Source: Stackebrandtia nassauensis DSM 44728
Lineage (GTDB): Bacteria; Actinomycetota; Actinomycetes; Mycobacteriales; Micromonosporaceae
NCBI RefSeq assembly: GCF_000024545.1
Contig: NC_013947.1
Coordinates: 5,456,001 to 5,520,000, forward strand
Direction: 5' to 3'
Length of the DNA stretch: 64,000 nt
In this document: positions 61,092 to 64,000 of the stretch, in pieces
Layout of the letters: each line of letters opens with the position of its first letter
Numbering within the stretch: the first letter of the stretch is position 1
The notes under the pieces: model-generated
Databases searched by the model: none
Told to the model about the DNA's origin: nothing
Seen by the model: only the letters and a program-made list of their open reading frames with translations
Position numbers and translations under genes: made by a program

Positions 61092-62060
61092 ATGGCACTG
61101 GCTTTGGGCTGGATCTTCCTCGGCACGATGGTGATCTCCTACGGGGTCGCCAACTTCCTTCAGGCGGTGGCGACCGGCCGGGAGCAGCGGCACGAATCCC
61201 TCAACCCCCGGCTGCTGTTGAAGCTGGCGTCGCAGAAGACCTACCTGACCGGCATCGCGTTCCAGATCCTCGGCTTCCTGCTGGCGATCGCCGCGCGTGC
61301 CGACCTGCCGCTGTTCCTGGTGCAGGCGGCGGTGGCCGCCGGGCTGGGTGTCACGGCCGTGCTCGGTGTGGTGCTGCTGAAGTGGCGGCTGCCCAAGGCC
61401 GAGATCGCGCTCCTCATCGGACTGAGCCTGGGCATCGTCATGCTCGTCATCTCGGCCAAGCCCTCGGCCTCCAAGGACCTCGACCTGGTCGCGATCCTGG
61501 CGCTGGCGGGCAGCTGGGTGCTCATCGCGGTCGCGGGCTGGTTCACCGCCCGCAAGCTGCACGGCGTCCCCGGTTCGGTGGCGCTGGGCGCGCTGGCGGG
61601 CCTGTCCTTCGGCGCCGCCGCCGTGGCCTCGCGGCCGCTGGCCAGCGCCGTGGGCGTCACCGGACTGCTGTCCGACCCGCTGCTCTACGTCATCATCGTG
61701 CAGTCGCTGACCGGTCAGCTGCTGCTGGCGCTGGCGATGCAGCGCGGCAGCGCCACCGCCGCGGTGGCCGCGATGGACGCCGCCTTCGCGGTACCGGCGG
61801 CGGCGGTGGGACTGCTGTTGCTGGGCGACCAGATCCGTCCGAACCTGGAGTGGCTGGCGGCCACCGGATTCCTCGTCACCCTGGGAACGGTGCTGGCCCT
61901 GACCCGCTACGCGCAGCCGCAGCAGCACACCGCGGCGATCGCGCGGTGGCGGAGCCGCCCGTCGGAGCTTGAGGCCTCAGTGGACGTTCACGCGTCGGAT
62001 CTGTTCCCGCCCACCGACGACGGCGCGCCGGATCCGATGCGCGAACCCAGCAACCGTTGA
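61092..62060 (+). CDS. DMT-superfamily membrane transporter
   Basis: A 322-residue protein with about nine to ten hydrophobic segments and a 45-residue cytoplasmic tail. The internal duplication and the final PAAAVGLLLLGDQIRPNLEWLAATGFLV match the end of the EamA-type domain of drug/metabolite transporters. The substrate is unknown. It converges on the DUF1876 gene with a four-base gap. Confidence 0.82.
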   Translation: MALALGWIFLGTMVISYGVANFLQAVATGREQRHESLNPRLLLKLASQKTYLTGIAFQILGFLLAIAARADLPLFLVQAAVAAGLGVTAVLGVVLLKWRLPKAEIALLIGLSLGIVMLVISAKPSASKDLDLVAILALAGSWVLIAVAGWFTARKLHGVPGSVALGALAGLSFGAAAVASRPLASAVGVTGLLSDPLLYVIIVQSLTGQLLLALAMQRGSATAAVAAMDAAFAVPAAAVGLLLLGDQIRPNLEWLAATGFLVTLGTVLALTRYAQPQQHTAAIARWRSRPSELEASVDVHASDLFPPTDDGAPDPMREPSNR

Positions 62061-62064
62061 GAAG

Positions 62065-62343
62065 TCACGGAACCGGGTCGCCCCGGCGCACGTTCATCTC
62101 GATCTCGGTGGCCGCGTAGTCCAGCAGCGAGTGCGTCAGTTGCGACAGCGCCCTCGCGCAGGCGACCTCCTCTCCGATCCGGGCCACCGGCCGGTCGCCG
62201 GGATTGCGGCGGGCGCGTCCGGTGCCCTTGAGTTCCCTGCCCGTCGGCGCGGTCAGGGTCGCGGTGGCGATGGTGGAGTCGGGATTCTCCTCGAAGTCGA
62301 TCGTCACGTTCCAGCTGGTCTTCAGCATGGGCATCGTGGTCAT
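62065..62343 (-). CDS. DUF1876 small protein
   Basis: A 92-residue protein matching the actinobacterial DUF1876 pattern (WNVTIDFEENPDSTIATATL, GRARRNPGDRPVARIGEEVA, ARALSQLTHSLL). The fold resembles dsRBD- or hibernation-factor-like alpha/beta domains, but no function is known. GAGGAGG precedes ATG 62343. Confidence 0.88.
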   Translation of the reverse strand: MTTMPMLKTSWNVTIDFEENPDSTIATATLTAPTGRELKGTGRARRNPGDRPVARIGEEVACARALSQLTHSLLDYAATEIEMNVRRGDPVP

Positions 62344-62553
62344 GACAGCCTCCTCACGTTGGGCGGTCCCCCTCATTGTGCGCCCTGGCGGGCGATCGAG
62401 TAAAGCTCCCCCGAAGATCCGATGCCGGACATGAAGACAACGAGAAAACTTTCGGCTGTGGCTTGTATCACGCGTGATTGCTGACTACGCTTGTGCAATA
62501 AGGAGACTGTTGTAACTCTCCCCCAACCAAATACAGAGCTATCCACATAGGAC

Positions 62554-63378
62554 GTGACGCTCGTGGCCGAATACGCACCAGAGGCCCTCAAGTGGCTCGC
62601 CAGAGAGATCATCAAGGCGATTCCGTCCGCTGAGTTGTCCGGAATTGTGGGGGATCCCGCCCACACTTACGGGTACCACCGGTGTCGTAACAAGCTCCCA
62701 TCCAGCGACTACAGTGTCCAGACGAAGCCCGACCGGGAAGGGGACGGCGACGCCGCTTCCGCCCTCGACATGAAGTTCAACGCCGAGTGGATGAAGAAGA
62801 TCACCCGGCGCCTACTCGACTCCGCCAAGGATCAGAACGACCCACGGCTGAACTACATGCGCGAGTTCTTTGGCACTTTGGACGGTAAGAAGGTCACCGG
62901 GTGGGATACCTATTACGGTAAACCGGTAACCAGCGACGACTCTCACTTGTGGCATATTCATATGTCCATATTGCGCAAGTACTGTACGTCCAAAGACAAA
63001 ATGGCGAACATTCTTTCCGTCATTAAAGGAGAAGACGACATGGATCTTGGAGATCGGGTAAAGGTCGCCGACTGGATCAACGACAGGTGGGACGATGTCG
63101 GCGATTCCATTTCCGTCCGCACCGCTCTGGGCTCCAGCTACGGCCACGCCCGCAGCGCCAAGGACGGCATCTACGACAAGGTCATCCCGATGCTGGAGAA
63201 GCTGACCGCGGCGCGGGAAGGCGGCGCGGCGGCACTCAGCAACGAGGACCTGAAGCAGAAGCTCACCGAGTCCCTCACCGACTCCCTGGGTGACAAGTTC
63301 GAGGACCTCGACGGCGACGACCTCGCCGAAGCCGTCGAGAAGGCCGTCGACAAGGCGCTGGACTCGCTCAACAGCTGA
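62554..63378 (+). CDS. Phage-type M15-like peptidase/endolysin-related protein
   Basis: A 274-residue protein. Residues 35-140 contain YGYHRCRNKLPSSDYSV, DGDAASALDMKF and SHLWHIHMS. This His...Asp...HxH set resembles zinc DD-peptidases of the M15/VanY type and proteins of actinophages. Residues 163-274 form a separate helical domain. GTG 62554 has a weak site; GTG 62563 is possible. An internal ATG at 63040 has a strong AAAGGAG eight bases upstream and would give the C-terminal domain alone. Base composition around 62900-63050 is lower in GC than its neighbours, suggesting transfer from phage. There is no signal peptide and no holin nearby. Confidence 0.7.
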   Translation: MTLVAEYAPEALKWLAREIIKAIPSAELSGIVGDPAHTYGYHRCRNKLPSSDYSVQTKPDREGDGDAASALDMKFNAEWMKKITRRLLDSAKDQNDPRLNYMREFFGTLDGKKVTGWDTYYGKPVTSDDSHLWHIHMSILRKYCTSKDKMANILSVIKGEDDMDLGDRVKVADWINDRWDDVGDSISVRTALGSSYGHARSAKDGIYDKVIPMLEKLTAAREGGAAALSNEDLKQKLTESLTDSLGDKFEDLDGDDLAEAVEKAVDKALDSLNS

Positions 63379-63391
63379 CCGCCTCCCGTAC

Positions 63392-63421
63392 AAGGCCCGT
63401 GATCCGTCCGCCACGGGCCTT
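63392..63421 (+). terminator. Terminator after the phage-like gene
   Basis: A perfect 10-bp stem (63392-63401 with 63412-63421) with a ten-base loop, 13 bases after the stop. Confidence 0.88.
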
Positions 63422-63465
63422 CAACCTTTCGCCACCACACTGCCCACCACGCCCCAGGAGTCCTG

Positions 63466-64000
63466 GTGAAACGCTTGTTGCCCACGCTGTTGCTGCTCGC
63501 CGCGTTCACGTTCACGGTTACCCCCGCGCAGGCCCACGACCGGCCGACGACGCTGCGGGTCGCCACCTACAACATCCACGCGGGTGCCGGAAGCGACAAC
63601 GTGTTCGACGTCGATCGCACCGCCGAGGCCATCGCGTCCCTCGACGCCTCGGTGATCTCGCTGCAGGAGGTCGACGTGCACTGGCACTCCCGCAGCCAGT
63701 GGCGCGACCTGGCCACCGAACTGGCCACCACACTGGACATGCACATCTTCTTCGGCCCGATCTACAGCCTGGACCCGACCACGCCGGGCGCCCCGCGGCG
63801 CGAGTTCGGCAACGCCATCCTGTCCAGTTACCCCATAGTGGACGCGAAGAACCACGAGATCACCCGGCTGTCCACACAGGTCCCCAACCCGGTGCCCGAG
63901 CCCATGCCCGGCTTCCCCGAGGTCGAGATCGACGTCAACGGCACCCCGGTGCACGTGTACTCCACCCACCTCGACTACCGCCCCGACCCGGCGGTGCGAC
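63466..64000 (+). CDS. Secreted endonuclease/exonuclease/phosphatase-family protein (partial)
   Basis: The gene runs off the right end after 178 codons. GTG 63466 has AGGAG six bases upstream. A signal peptide (MKRLLPTLLLLAAFTFT to PAQA, about residue 23) is followed by an EEP domain: VATYNIHAG, ISLQEVD (metal-binding Glu) and YSTHLDYR. Members are secreted DNases, sphingomyelinases or phosphatases; the catalytic C-terminal motifs are outside the window. Confidence 0.9.
   Translation, partial: MKRLLPTLLLLAAFTFTVTPAQAHDRPTTLRVATYNIHAGAGSDNVFDVDRTAEAIASLDASVISLQEVDVHWHSRSQWRDLATELATTLDMHIFFGPIYSLDPTTPGAPRREFGNAILSSYPIVDAKNHEITRLSTQVPNPVPEPMPGFPEVEIDVNGTPVHVYSTHLDYRPDPAVR

Noticed and set aside
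1-64000. CRISPR arrays, transposons or prophage clusters
   Set aside because: No repeat-spacer pattern, transposase or integrase, or run of phage structural genes is visible; only one isolated phage-like gene is present.

Overview
The window is high-GC actinobacterial DNA. Evidence includes a fused Kgd 2-oxoglutarate enzyme, two WhiB proteins, a SigR-RsrA pair, a complete egtABCD ergothioneine cluster, a nickel superoxide dismutase, a TB7.3-like biotinyl protein, the tiny ribosomal protein bL37 and many GTG starts. The set is compatible with a Micromonosporales/Glycomycetaceae-type genome (my guess, from memory, is something near Stackebrandtia; no search was run). There are no rRNA or complete tRNA genes, CRISPR arrays, transposases or replication origin.

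Layout. 0-3.5 kb: a membrane-anchored Mrr-like protein, a Gfo/Idh/MocA oxidoreductase, a strongly acidic protein built of ten DxNxDGxxD motifs, and a GNAT acetyltransferase. 3.5-9.6 kb: a tight four-gene operon (P-loop-less FtsK-like protein, coiled-coil membrane protein, 857-residue unknown, beta-CASP metallo-nuclease). This is the best candidate for an undescribed system. 9.7-14.6 kb: an HtrA-like protease downstream of a response regulator/histidine kinase pair (an mprA-mprB-pepD-like layout) and a STAS protein. 14.8-19.4 kb: kgd, a small conserved protein and an unknown. 19.4-28.1 kb: oxidoreductases, an ECF sigma/membrane partner/serine hydrolase operon, a TDT transporter whose 3' end runs antisense through a LysR gene, and malic enzyme. 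28.3-31.2 kb: sodN, an anti-sigma-type ATPase, whiB1 with two CRP-like upstream sites, and a lipid kinase.

31.2-35 kb: an assimilatory sulfur operon (sulfite reductase, a 49-residue zinc-ribbon protein, cysH, a CbiX-like chelatase) preceded by a short leader peptide ending in Cys. 35-40.2 kb: egtABCD, a histidine phosphatase and a 68-bp tandem repeat. 40.2-44.2 kb: membrane and lipid enzymes and a second membrane Mrr-like protein. 44.2-49.4 kb: pdtaS and a four-gene osmoprotectant ABC transporter. 49.7-54.7 kb: a SIS-domain sugar-phosphate enzyme, the biotinyl protein, bL37, a 5'-truncated LPXTG protein, and a divergent MFS pump/TetR pair with paired palindromic operators. 54.6-62.3 kb: rsrA-sigR with a perfect SigR-type promoter, a WhiB protein, an SRAP protein, aroA, rsgA, hisN, a DMT transporter and a DUF1876 protein. 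62.5-64 kb: a phage-like lytic protein and the start of a secreted EEP-family hydrolase.

Themes. whiB1, pdtaS, the TB7.3-like gene, rsrA-sigR, the SRAP gene, aroA and rsgA appear in almost the order of the Mycobacterium tuberculosis whiB1-aroA region (from memory), spread out by inserted blocks. Thiol and redox functions are unusually concentrated: cysteine synthesis, ergothioneine, the thiol-stress sigma factor, two Fe-S WhiB proteins and Ni-SOD. Many genes overlap by 3-4 bases, and strong hairpin terminators separate most transcription units, which makes operon boundaries fairly clear.
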